Positions 22,834 to 33,162 of a DNA stretch of 64,000 nt are shown here, in pieces. How positions within the stretch are numbered: position 1 is the first letter of the stretch; every line of letters begins with the position of its first letter. A program made the position numbers and the translations under genes. Origin of the DNA: Acorus gramineus (taxonomy: Eukaryota > Streptophyta > Magnoliopsida > Acorales > Acoraceae); the NCBI GenBank assembly GCA_030737835.1, contig JAUJYN010000017.1:1922001-1986000 (forward strand), in the 5' to 3' direction. The notes beneath the pieces are model-generated. The model was not told the origin of the DNA and did no database searches. It saw only the letters and a list, made by a program, of their open reading frames with translations.

Positions 22834-24222
22834 CCCGAAGCCTGCGCCTCCTCGGCTGAAAGTGCTGCAACTCAGCCCTGAACAAACTGCGGCTGAGGAG
22901 CAGGGGCACGCCTCGCAGGCTGCACTGGCTGCCTCCTCTGGTCAACTCGGCCACCCTGTGGCTGCTGCTGCTGGCGTGGCTGCTGCTGTTGGCGTGGCTG
23001 CTGCTGCTGGTGCGGCTGCTGCTGTAGCTGTTGCTGCTGCGGGCACAGCACACAGGGGTCGGCCAGCATCCGGGCAATTATACAATATATGCCCGACGCG
23101 CTGACAATGGAAACAGCGCCGCTTCTCTGGTTGCCTGACCTGGACCGGTACTGCCGCAATGGGTGCTGGACCTCGCACTGGCACCACATGGACTGGAGTA
23201 GCGACAGCCGCTGACTGATCAAAGCGGGCCACTTCTTCTTGCGCTATCCCTGGTCCTGGCTCCTGGGGGTCTCTGGTCTGCAGAAGGGGTCGGAACCCCC
23301 AAAGGGACCCCAAGGTCTCGCTCGACTGTCTTCGCCCGAGACACCAAGTTCGAGTACCTCGTGAACGCCTGAGAAGTGACATGCACCCGAATGGTGCTAA
23401 TGAGACCCATCTCGAAACGACGGCACCGCGTCTCCTCATCCATCACCAAGGCGGGGGCGAACCTGGAAAGCCTCGTGAAGCGTGTGGAGTAGTCAGCGAC
23501 TGACATGGAGCCCTGCGTCAGCTGCTCGAACTCTCGCATCACGATCTGGCGTGTCGAAAATGGGAAGTACTCCTCCAGGAAGTATCTCCGGAACCCAGCC
23601 CATAGAAGTCGCTCCACTCCCTCGGGGATGTCCACCGATCGGGTAGCCCACCAGTGGCGGCGCTACCCTTCAACATGAAGGTGGCCAGGGAGACACGCTG
23701 GCGGTCGGTGCAGTGCATGGTCGAGAAGATCTTGTCCACCTCCATCAACCAACGCTCAGGGGCAAGGGGATCCGCCGTCTGGCCATGGAACTCGGGAGGG
23801 TGGAGCTTCAGAAAGGCAGTGAGGCCACTCTGATGCACTCGTGCTGCAGCCTCTAGCTCCACCTCCCTCTCCAGGGGATCCTGAACTCCCACCACTGGAA
23901 TCACCACGGGGACAGGGGGTACGTCGGGCACCACCGGTGGATCTGCCACCAAGGGGACCTGTGGAACTGCCTCGCGCCGCCCTAGCTCCTGGATCTCTCG
24001 TGCCTGCTCAGCTAACGCCCTAGTCTGGGCCTCCAGTGCTCTGGTCTGAGTCTCCACCAGATCTGCGATACGAGCGTAAGCACGCTCCCATGCAGGAGGC
24101 TCCTGCGCCGGTCCTGACCCCATAGCCGAGGACTCTCCAGTAGCATCCTCACCTCTGGTAGGTCCGAGAACCTCCAAAGGCCGAGAGGGACCACGTCCAC
24201 GCATTCCTCTGCGAGGAGGCAT
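22834..24222 (-). pseudogene. gag: A1 gag (capsid and nucleocapsid)
   Basis: The start ATG at 24222 (MPPRRGMRGRG) follows a leader shared with A3. An acidic N-terminal region has a Gln/Glu-rich helix (LVETQTRALEAQTRAL). The capsid-like retrotransposon gag region (PPEFHGQTADPLAPERWL, then EYFPFSTRQIVMREFEQL, then DYSTRFTRLSRF) is followed by one zinc knuckle CFHCQRVGHILYNC of the form CX2CX4HX4C, and then a run of GCT/CAG triplets (22960-23040) read as Gln, Ala or Ser by frame. Compared with A3, single bases are missing near 23655, 23275 and 23233, so the capsid and linker lie in different frames. Gag would package the RNA and form the particle. Confidence 0.9.
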
Positions 24223-24319
24223 ATCAGCAACCTAAGAAAACAGACACTAGGATCAGAATACTCATATAGAAATCCTAGGACTCATCTCTAAGAAAACAAT
24301 TGGCTCTGACAGGACCAGG

Positions 24320-24335
24320 CTCTGATACCAACTTT
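24320..24335 (-). other. Primer binding site of A1
   Basis: The complement reads TGGTATCAGAG, matching the initiator tRNA-Met 3' end, five bases from the LTR end at 24336. Confidence 0.87.
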
Positions 24336-26485
24336 TGTCACGCCCCAGGGCGGCCGTCCCCGAGACGTGGCAAGTATATATAATATCAGCAGTCTATACA
24401 GGAGATCAATAACATACTCTAAACAACATCAAAAATGACAACACAGACAATAAGGTAGCTGACATAATATATACAAATAGCGGAAGCTCAAACGACTGAG
24501 TCTGTAATTCAAAGATATTACAGACCCGATACATAATCAACTGTCCTGTGAGAGCCAATATATACATGACATCCAAATACAAGTATGTGCCCAAGCATCG
24601 AATACAATACATACAATCAAGAAGGGGATGCTGATGGCCTCTCACTCGCAGAACGTGACGCTGCTCCACTACTGCTGATGTGCCTCGGGGAGCTCCTCCT
24701 TCAGATCCGACTCAGATATCACTAGAAGAAAAGAATATACGAGGGGTGAGCCACACGCTCAGTGAATAGCACAACCCATGCATCACAATTCATATTAACC
24801 TTATATAATTTATAGCCCCTAACACGGGAGCAACCACACATTCTAATGGGTCGTTTCATCGCCAACCCACCTCCCCCCTCACCCTCACCCTTTCCGGGGG
24901 GTGACATGGGCCTCTTGGGGCATACTAGACCGCTCTCCACCACTGGTCCACCCGGTAGCCTCTCCCACCCTCGTAGCCTCCACCTAGTATACTCCCACTA
25001 TCAGTACAGTCTGATGCATCGGAGGTACCTACGGACGGGAGCCCTCTGTCAGGTCAGCCAACGCCGGGAGTTCCTACATCGGATCCAACCAAAAGGAGAA
25101 GACAGCCTACTCACACGGATACGATCCTCTTGGATCCGTCGACACCGATTTGTAACTCTACAAATGTCATGAATTCACAAGAATTCCTCCAGGGCGCATA
25201 ACTAAGATGCGGGGAGACATATATTATAACAACAGGGTTATAATATCCTCTAAGGCAAGCTTGTAACTATATGCTCTCATTTGATTTAATTAAATTAAAC
25301 TAGATGGGAACATACATAGTTCGGGGCATAGTGTCTAGGCATGCATAGGCCTCTATACATGATGTATGGGTGCATATCCCTAGCATACAAGTCTAAGGTG
25401 GCATGGATACATCATATTTATCATGCATGCATAGCTTTATATTTATTATATGCTAATACACAATTATGGTGCCCCAGGGAGGGCAATGCACGCCTATGTG
25501 CATCGAACGCCTCCCTACTAGGTTGGATTGTCCCACTCACCGAAACCCGGGTTGCTACGTGACTGTCCCTCAAGATCTGCAAGACAAGGACATTCAATAT
25601 GGTGAGTAAACTACACAAATACATAAGAAATTTACTAGACATACCCAATACTCGGACAAGCATGCATACGGACCAGCACGCATGCGAGCACGCGCGTACG
25701 CACGCGAGTCCGAGTGCCCCGACACCCTCCTGAACCCACGGACAGCCATACGCACGGCCACCCGCACGCGCACGCACGAATGCGCATGCCCGCACGCGCC
25801 CCTGCGTCCCGGGCGCACTGTCGTGCCCTTGCCCACGTGCCCAGACGCGCTGCCGCGCCCCTGTCCGTGCTCCCAGACGCACCGTGCGTCCAGCCCTGCG
25901 CGTACCCGCATGCACTGCGCCCCTGCGCAGCACTCCACGCGCACGCCCGCGCGTCTGCGCGCGCCAGCGCCTACCAGCGCGAGCAGACTCGCGCGCACGC
26001 GCGCAGATGGCTTTTCGCGCGCGCCATAGCCCTTCCCACCCCCTCCTCAGCCCACCCTCACCCCCTTAACACCCATGCAAGCATGCATAACCAATTAAGT
26101 GCCCTAATCAATCATCTATACTAGCTAGGGGAGGAGGAAAGCTTACCCAAAGAGAGGAAGGGAAAGGAGGGAACTCGGGTGCCCTTCGCGCACCAAATCG
26201 CCGCCACCAAGACCACCAACACCTCAGCCACTTCTCAGCCCTAGAATGGCTGAAAACAGGGGTTATGAGAAGCCATGAGAGGAGGTAAACAAAGGGGAAA
26301 ACCAAACAAAGACCATGGAGAGGTAGATCATTCCCTTACCAATCTTTTCTTCTTCTAGGGCTTCCTATTTCAACTCCTCCTACTACCTCTAATGGGGGAA
26401 ATAAAGAGAAGGGAAGATGGATTTTGTGTGTGAGTGAGAGAGAGAGAGATGGGGAAGAAGAGAGAAGGGGGACGCCTAAGTGGCT

Positions 26486-26516
<31 letters not shown>

Positions 26517-26903
26517 ACTTAGAAAATTAGGTTTTTGTGTTTGACTTTGGGTCAACCTAACCACACAAACAAACAAAATCATTTGACCAAGTCAATGGTC
26601 AAACTTGACTTGGTCAAAGTCATCTTTGACTTGGTCAAGTCTCCCCATGACTTTCCGCTTGGTCAAAACCCGGATACGATTCGGAACTGCCAAATTCTGA
26701 ACGTTACCGGAATTCGATGAAATTTTTGAAATGGCACCAGGACACATAATGTACAGTTAGATTTTCAATCGGAGTTCTCAAGCTCATGATGATAGCCAAA
26801 AGTCTAAAATTTTAGCGGTTCTGATCGAAAAAAAGAAAAGTTGAAAAGCTGCCAGAAATGTTCCAAAGGTGACCAGAAGGCTAAAAGTGACACATATATA
26901 ACA
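24336..26903 (-). mobile_element. 5' LTR of A1 with predicted spliced leader
   Basis: About 2.57 kb, running TGTCACGCCCC to GACACATATATAACA on the plus strand. On the coding (minus) strand, intron 1 starts at 26339 (AAAGATTG|GTAAGG) and ends at 26250 (TTTTCAG|CC). Exon 2 is 26249-26147. Intron 2 starts with GTAAGC at 26146 and ends CTTGCAG at 25577. Exon 3 is 25576-25541 (36 bp). Intron 3 starts GTGAGTGG at 25540 and ends TTCTTCTAG at 24722. The CpG-dense tract (25668-26030) falls inside intron 2. A (CA)n stretch lies at 26484-26520. Confidence 0.88.
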
Positions 26904-27438
26904 GGTTGTGCCGCCGCTTGACCCTGTTATCCATGGGTTTCCACCCATGTTTACCTTGAAAGGAAATTGTTTATGTATTGAACTGTTGTATGGTGATTGG
27001 TTTCCAGCCACTCACTGAGCTTGTAGCTCACCCCTCGCATACTGTTTCTTTTCAGGGGCAGTGTTGGGCGTTGTGCTGGAGCTTTCCTATGGCGTGGTCT
27101 TATGGGCGTGGAGCGTTATTTTGGCGGGTGGTGAGTGCGAGGCTGTCAGCAGTCCTAGAGTCATTGTATGTATTGTAAATCGTGCATGTGGCACAGGTTG
27201 TATTTTCTTTGGTCTAGACTTGGCTCTCACAGGACAGTGATTATGTATTCGAGTCTGTAATAATATTTTTTGTTTACAGACATTGTTTATATATTATGCT
27301 TCCGCTTTTCACTCAGTTATCATTATCCTTGCTTTGCCACCTTGTGTGTTGTTGTTGGAGTCTTTATTGACCTCAGGTATTTATAGCTGATATTTTATTA
27401 TTGCCACGTCTCGGGGACGGCCGCCCTGGGGCGTGACA
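26904..27438 (+). mobile_element. 3' LTR of B2, second segment
   Basis: The B LTR resumes after A1 and ends GGGGCGTGACA at 27438. It includes the third acceptor TTTCTTTTCAG|GGGCAG (AG at 27054-27055), after which exon 4 of the predicted leader would begin at 27056. Confidence 0.88.
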
Positions 27439-28913
27439 AAGCATGGCCATACTACTTATCTACACAAGTAGTATAACTAGGGGGCCCCATCGATGCGCGA
27501 CGCGCGACTAAGCGCGTCGAGCGCATCCCGTGGGGAGGGGATTGGATCGAACCACTTACCATTACCCAGGACCTCGCGCATCCCATCCGACGAGATCTGC
27601 AAGGTAAGGGCATCAAATTTGGTGAGTAACATCACAATTTAACACTTAGAAATCACTAGAATTACTAAAGACTTAGACATGCACGCATACGGCCTCGCAC
27701 GCATGCGAGCACGCACGTACGCACGCATGCCCGAGTGCCCCAGCACCTACCTGAGACCCTGGGCAGCCCCACGCATGCCCCAGCACGCGCACGCACGCGC
27801 ACGCACGCGCGCGCGCACACTGGCACCCAGCCGCGTGCCCAGACACACGCCCAGGCGCACTGCCCCGCGTGCGCGCGCACGCTTGCGCGTGCCCGCACAC
27901 ACTCGCGCGCACCCCGCTCGCTGCAAGCGTCCGCGCGCACCCGCCTGCGCCTGCCAGTGCCCCTCTACGCGCGCGCCTGCGCGCGCACGCGCGCAGACAG
28001 ACCCCTGCGCGCGCCCAGCACTCCCCAACCCTCTTTTAACCCCTCCCCCACACTTCTCACTCACCCTAAACCAATTACCTAACATGCATGACTTCCCTAC
28101 AACCCCCTAAGCCATGAAAAACCAAGAAAAGAAGGGGAAGAGCTCACCTTGGGAGGGGGAATGAAAGGGGGAGATTCGGGGGCCCTCGATGCACCGCGAC
28201 CACCTCAACCACCACCACCACTACCACCACCTCCACAGCCCTCCTCAGCCTCCTTTGGCTGCAAAACAGGGGGGGAAGGACATGAAAAGGGAGCTAGAGA
28301 GAGGATGATCAACAACAACAACAACACCCACACAACCTTGCTCTTCCTCCTTCACCTTCTCCTTCTCTTCTCTTTGAGACATTAACACAAACACATGGGG
28401 GGATTGAAAGAGAGGAAGAGAGACCCCCAAAAAAAATCCACGTGGGGAGTGGGAGAGAGAGAGAGATATATTTTCCACTTGGGGGGGGGGTGAGAACAAG
28501 ATTGGGTGAGGGGGGTAAACCTAAGCCTATTCTCACCCTCTAACAACCAAATAACCAAGTGGTTGCTTCACCACTAAGCAAAAAGGGGGTAAGGTTACCC
28601 AAGGTCACCCCATTCACCAAAATATCTCTCACTATTTGACTAATCAAACCAGGAACTCTCAGAAACCCGGATACGATTTGGAACTGCATATTTTTCCAAA
28701 CGTTACCGGAATTCGATGAAATTTTTATGGGTAGTACTAAACGGTACCAGGACCCATAATATGCAGTCAGATTTCCAATCAGAGTACTCTCATCCCGCAG
28801 GTGACTAAAAGCTAAAATTTTAGCAGCTCCGATCGAAAAATTAAAAAGCCCTTGAATGACCCAGAAGTGACCAAGGCTTAACCGAAATGGCTCCACATGA
28901 CACAGGCATAACA
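27439..28913 (-). mobile_element. 5' LTR of B1, second segment
   Basis: This is the remaining part of the B1 right LTR after the B2 insertion, ending GACACAGGCATAACA at 28913. It contains the hairpin (about 27449-27474), exon 3 of the predicted leader (27596-27560, 37 bp, between CTTGCAG and GTAAGTGG on the minus strand), the CpG-dense tract (27678-28020), the donor AAG|GTGAGC (27147+1000: 28147-28146) and the acceptor TTTTGCAG|CC at 28260-28259. The right flank atatc is the B1 target-site copy in a Harbinger Myb gene. Confidence 0.88.
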
Positions 28914-29340
28914 ATATCAGTTCACTGAGCACCAGCCATACATGACCCCTACTCCCAGTTCAATCCCCCCCACATCCAATGTCCTTGATGAGGCCACTAG
29001 CCCCCGTCGATAGAGCCCTCTACCCCCGCTGCCTGTTGCTCCTAAGAGACAGAGAACTGCAGTAGGACAGAAATTGGGTGGACCCATAGATCGCATGTGT
29101 GATATATTGGAAATGAGAACCAATCTAGCATATGGAAACAATGACACAATCCGCAAATTTGCCAATGCAAGGGCATTGGTGGATCATATTCTAGAGATAT
29201 CTGTGGGTAGTCCAATTTACTTCTATGCACTGGACATGTTACGTGACCTTGGTAACCGTGAGGTTTTTTGTTCCTTCCCTACAGATGCAAGGAGGGCCGC
29301 GTGGATGATGTACCAATTTCAGAAGCTCCATCGGTTTTAG
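28914..29340 (+). pseudogene. PIF/Harbinger Myb/SANT-like gene, 3' half
   Basis: The C-terminal part of a transposon-encoded DNA-binding partner protein resumes after B1. The frame opens at the atatc target copy, runs through a Pro/Ser-rich linker (one TAG near 29014) and a basic KRQRTA stretch, and ends in a helical region (GGPIDRMCDIL, then YALDMLRDLGNREVF, then WMMYQFQKL), stopping at 29340. Its reading phase is the one expected for continuation of the 5' half at 56610-56796, which is cut at the same gtatc/atatc site. In PIF/Harbinger elements this Myb-like protein acts with the transposase. An alternative is a host Myb/SANT-like gene, but the neighbouring DDE gene favours a transposon. 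Confidence 0.72.
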
Positions 29341-29849
29341 ATTCACCATGGGTGGTGTAAGGGTTTTAGTTACTAATTAGTGTTGTTTGTTTTGACCCAT
29401 TTTGAAACAACATTTCCTCCTATTGGTCCTACTATATGATAGTCTAATCATCTGACATGTCACATTTTGCATATACAGTGACATTTGGCTAACTGTAATT
29501 TTGATATCTAATTTACTATACGAACTTATTGCATGGCAATGTAATATTTATGATTAGTACTGAAGTACATGTAGGGGACAGTTATTGGAAGTTCATTGGT
29601 TATCTTATGTCTTTCACTAACCTGATTTTAGTGTGATATTCTTACAATTTTTACTATCAGTTGATCAGTTCTTGCAAGATAGCCTCTAGCATCTGAAAGA
29701 GGTGGATGACCAAATTTGCTGACAATGGCTTCCAGAAATGCTGTTCAGAGGTATTATTCCCAACAAATGAACTCATAGATATTAAAAGGTCATAGAATTG
29801 TAGGGAACAGTGCCTTTTGGTTTATTAATGTCTTTGGCAGTTCAAGCAA
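29341..29849. other. AT-rich non-coding sequence within the Harbinger element
   Basis: This lies between the Myb stop and the Mutator-like insertion. No gene, RNA or strong repeat was seen. It ends with the 9-bp target copy ttcaagcaa (29841-29849). Confidence 0.6.
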
Positions 29850-30751
29850 GGGCGCGTCTATCCCCACCAAGCGTTTTTCTTACCCCACCAATAAAAAAAA
29901 AACGGTGTTTGGCTGTTCCCACCAATCCAGGTCGACCGAACTTGGTCGCCATTTCAGGTTTTTGGCGACCGGACTTGGTCACCATTTCAGGTTTTGGGCC
30001 ACCGGACTTGGTCGGAATTTCAGGCTTTGGGCGACTGTAATTGGTTGAACAGGGTTCAAAACTATATCTACCTATTTTTGTAAACAAATAACTTTTTGGG
30101 TTTATCCATCATAGTTTACATTTATTCTTTTATCCAAACAACAGCTAAGGGGCCGAAAAGAATGTAAGTAGGTATACTTTCAATTAATTCAAATTTTTAT
30201 AGAAAAATATCTTACTAGACAAATATATATCATTTTTAAGTTTCGTTTGAATTCGTAGTTAAAAGGATTCTTCATTTGAAAACAAAAAAAACCTATAAGT
30301 TGATCCAAACACATTATATATTTGGCTTTTGAAAATTAGTCCGTCACTTATGTAAAAAAAATTGTTCTTATATTCTACATTTAAGAATAATAATTGATTC
30401 TCCTTACATTACAACTCAGACTTGGAGTGGTATGAAGGATTCAAGGAAGATATACGTCATGGGATTATGTTTCCAAGAAAAAAAATTATAAACTTTATTA
30501 CAAATCCTGTTCGACCAAGTTCGGTCGCTCGAAACTTGAAATGATGACCAAGTCCGGTCGCCCAAAATCTGAAATGGCGACCAAGTCCGGTCGTCCAAAA
30601 CCTGAAGTGGCGATCAAGTCCGGTCGTTCAAAACCTGAAGTGGCGACCAAATCTGGTCGACCTGGCCGGATCGGTGGGAAAAGATAAAACACCGATTTTT
30701 TTTTCTCGATTGGTGGGGTAAGAAAAATGCTTAGTGGGGATAGCCGTGCCC
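29850..30751. mobile_element. Non-autonomous Mutator-like element with long TIRs
   Basis: The 902-bp element is bordered by a perfect 9-bp direct repeat ttcaagcaa (29841-29849 and 30752-30760). Its ends form long inverted repeats: 29850-29889 and the complement of 30712-30751 match in all but a few of 40 positions, starting GGGCGCG and GGGCACG. Inside each end are tandem units of about 30 bp with the motif CCGGACTTGGTC (left about 29930-30035, right about 30510-30670, inverted). There is no transposase coding. A 9-bp duplication with long TIRs is typical of Mutator-like elements. Confidence 0.85.
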
Positions 30752-30760
30752 TTCAAGCAA

Positions 30761-31390
30761 TTCATAAATCTGAGATGATTTGTCTTTTTTTTCCAAGTTA
30801 GAATTTCTCCATTGATTCATTTTTAAAATCCCTAATTATGATTGATTTGTTATAAATGTTGATGTTCATATCTTCAATATGACCTGCTTGTTTTTTTTTT
30901 TTTTCAATATTTTTTGCATCCTTGTGGTATTTGACTGAACTTGAATGTAGTTGTTTTCATTTTATTTTGTTTTTAATAGCTATTGTCATAAACCTCATGC
31001 ATATAGAGTGACTTGAATGATCTAAAGGTGTTTCATTTACATCACCTATCATATCAATCATACTATTCACCAATGTTTACAATTTCCCACTTCAGACTTT
31101 AATAATCTATGTACCTACTATCCTATTTGCCTAGGTTAATTTTTCTCTGTGTTCATGAATAAAAAATGGCTTGCTTTTTAGTATCAAATTACATGCAAAG
31201 GTTGGCCAGGTTGAGAGGAGGATCTAGCACTACCTCGATTTATGTATAGCATTTATCATGCAATCAATTTGTGCCCCTATCAAAAAGATTGAATTTAATG
31301 AGGGTCACTCCTATGTATTGTTTGCTGCATCATATAACCCATGAATGATTGCTTTGTTTTATGCTGAATTTTACATGTCATTTCTCTAGG
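30761..31390. other. AT-rich non-coding sequence before the DDE gene
   Basis: This is T-rich sequence with no recognisable gene. It may hold the promoter or a 5' intron of the transposase: an acceptor-like TTTCTCTAG lies directly before the ATG at 31391. Confidence 0.5.
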
Positions 31391-31911
31391 ATGGATACTG
31401 ATGAAGATGCTGAACTTGAAATCAATTTAATCATTATGGTCCTACTTGAGAGACTAATTGCATATGAGGCCTCATACCTAAACAAACAACCAGTGCATGA
31501 CCAAACATACACGGGCAATCAGAAGGTCTTTGATATGCTACATGGTCACTGGCGTGTTTGCTTTGACACATGCCATGTCATGCCTGAGGTCTTCATGAAA
31601 CTATGCAAGCTATTGAGGGACAAGGGATTGGCTAAAAGTTCACACACTGTATCTATGGAGGAACAGATGAGGATATTTTTGCAAACTATAGGACACAATG
31701 ATAGAAATCGGTCCATGCAAGACACCCTTAGCCATTCTGGAGAAACGATCAGTCGTTACTTCAATCAAATCCTGAATGCCATTTGTGCGATAGCTCTTGA
31801 GGTCATATGTAACAGAGAACCACTCACCTCTGTCCCTAACCACATCCTACATTACGGGGGTGGTAAATACTACCCTTTCTTCAAGAACTGCATAAGAGCA
31901 TTAGATGGGAC
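31391..31911 (+). pseudogene. PIF/Harbinger DDE transposase, N-terminal part, cut by B3
   Basis: The start is taken at 31391 (MDTDEDAELE). About 174 residues follow without a stop. They contain the helical DNA-binding region found in HARBI1-like plant proteins (VFMKLCKLLRDKGL, then EEQMRIFLQTIGH, then SGETISRYFNQIL) and the beginning of the nuclease domain (NCIRALDGT), whose Asp is the first catalytic residue. The B3 LTR starts at 31912, so the rest of the DDE domain is lost here. It lies on the same strand as the Myb-like gene about 2 kb upstream, the usual pairing in plant PIF/Harbinger elements. The frame is intact up to the break. Confidence 0.85.
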
Positions 31912-32940
31912 TGTCACGCCCCAGGCAACCCCGAGACGTGGCAAAGAAAAAATAGAAGCTATCAATACCTGAGGTCAATAAAGACTCCAACAACAATACA
32001 CAAGGCGACAAAGCAAGATAATGATAACTGACTGAAAAGCGGAAGCATAATATATAAACAATGTCTGTAAATCAAAAACATTATTACAGACTCGAATACA
32101 CAATCACTGTCCTGTGAGAGCCAAGTCTAGACCAAAGAAAATACAACCTATGCCACATGCACGATTTACAAAGCATAAAATGACTCTAGGAATGCTGACA
32201 GCCTCGCACTCGCCACCCGCCGGCAGAACGCTCCACGCCCATAAGACCACGCCACAGGAAAGCTCCAGCTCCACGCCCAACACTGCCCCTGAAAAGAAAC
32301 AGTATGCGAGGGGTGAGCTACAAGCTCAGTGAGTGGCTGGAAACCAATCACCATATTACAGTTCAATACATAATCAATTTCCTTTCAAGGAAAACATGGG
32401 TGGAAACCCATGGATAACTGGGTCACGCGGCGGCGCGACCAACCTCACCCCCACCCTCACTCCCGGAGGGAGTCTTTTGGGAATTTTGGGGAGAGACCAT
32501 ACCGTCGGTCGAAGAGACCCGGATTTACTGGTCTATACAACACTACTGGATCATCTACATCTAGATAATTGCTCAAACGATGCCTTTAAACATCGATACA
32601 AGACCGGACCCAACAACTATGAGAACGGTCGAACAACGAATGGGTCACACGGCGATATTCTTCACCTCATCCTTACCCTCAATCCTGAAGGGAGACTCTT
32701 GGGACTTATGGAAGAGATTTAGACTGCTCTACATCCCTGGTCCATCCGGTAGCCTCTCCCACACTCCGTAGCCTCTACCTGGTATACTCCTACATTCAGC
32801 ACTGTCCGACGCATCGGAGGTACCTACAGATGGGAGCCCTCTGTCAGGACAGCTTTCCAACGCCGGGGAGTCCCTACTCGGATCCAACCAAAAAGGAGAA
32901 CGATTCCCACACCCGCAACATCATTCGTTAACCCTCTCCC
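31912..32940 (-). mobile_element. Family B LTR fragment B3
   Basis: This reverse-oriented B LTR begins TGTCACGCCCC inside the DDE gene and follows other B LTRs for about 1 kb. It is lost after TTAACCCTCTCC near 32936. The next bases, about 32933-32953, resemble the inverse of this LTR's own 32475-32495, which suggests a local inversion or template switch at the break. Element C sequence follows. No right end or target copy is present. Confidence 0.8.
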
Positions 32941-32953
32941 CAAAAGTCCCAAA

Positions 32954-33162
32954 AGAAGATTTTCGATAACTACAGAAGATTTCAGCAACAAATCTTCCAT
33001 GATTTTGATTTTCATGCCTTAGTCATGATTGCAGGAATTTTTTGAAGGAGGACTACTTTATAAGTTTCCATCATCCGACTAGAAGAGGAGAGAGAATTCA
33101 AAAATCAAATCCCCTGCTCGTTTTCAAACTTTGCCTCTTCTCGAATTCCTTCTCGCGCCACC
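32954..33162. other. Leader region of the accessory ORF of element C
   Basis: Non-coding sequence with a TATAAG stretch near 33059 and a purine-rich leader before the ATG at 33163. It lies where the 3' LTR side of element C is expected, but no copy of the C LTR (48458-49301) was recognised here. Confidence 0.4.

Larger units (their letters stand above)
16949..26903 (-). mobile_element. Full-length family A element A1
   Basis: This is a reverse-oriented element with both LTRs (16949-19407 and 24336-26903), PPT, pol, gag and PBS in standard Ty3/gypsy order. It is inserted in the B2 3' LTR, whose sequence resumes at 26904. The left flank gcgcc matches gtgcc only a few bases into the right side, so the target duplication is imperfect. 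The two LTRs differ by scattered substitutions and by indels in the CpG tract, so the copy is not recent. It serves as the reference here for reading A2, A3 and the B elements. Confidence 0.93.

Noticed and set aside
28914-29340. Single-copy host Myb/SANT gene
   Set aside because: The paired DDE gene on the same strand and the Harbinger end before the other half favour a transposon gene, though a host origin cannot be fully excluded.
29850-30751. CACTA-type element because of subterminal repeats
   Set aside because: The ends are not CACTA, and the target copy is 9 bp and not 3 bp; a Mutator-like assignment fits better.
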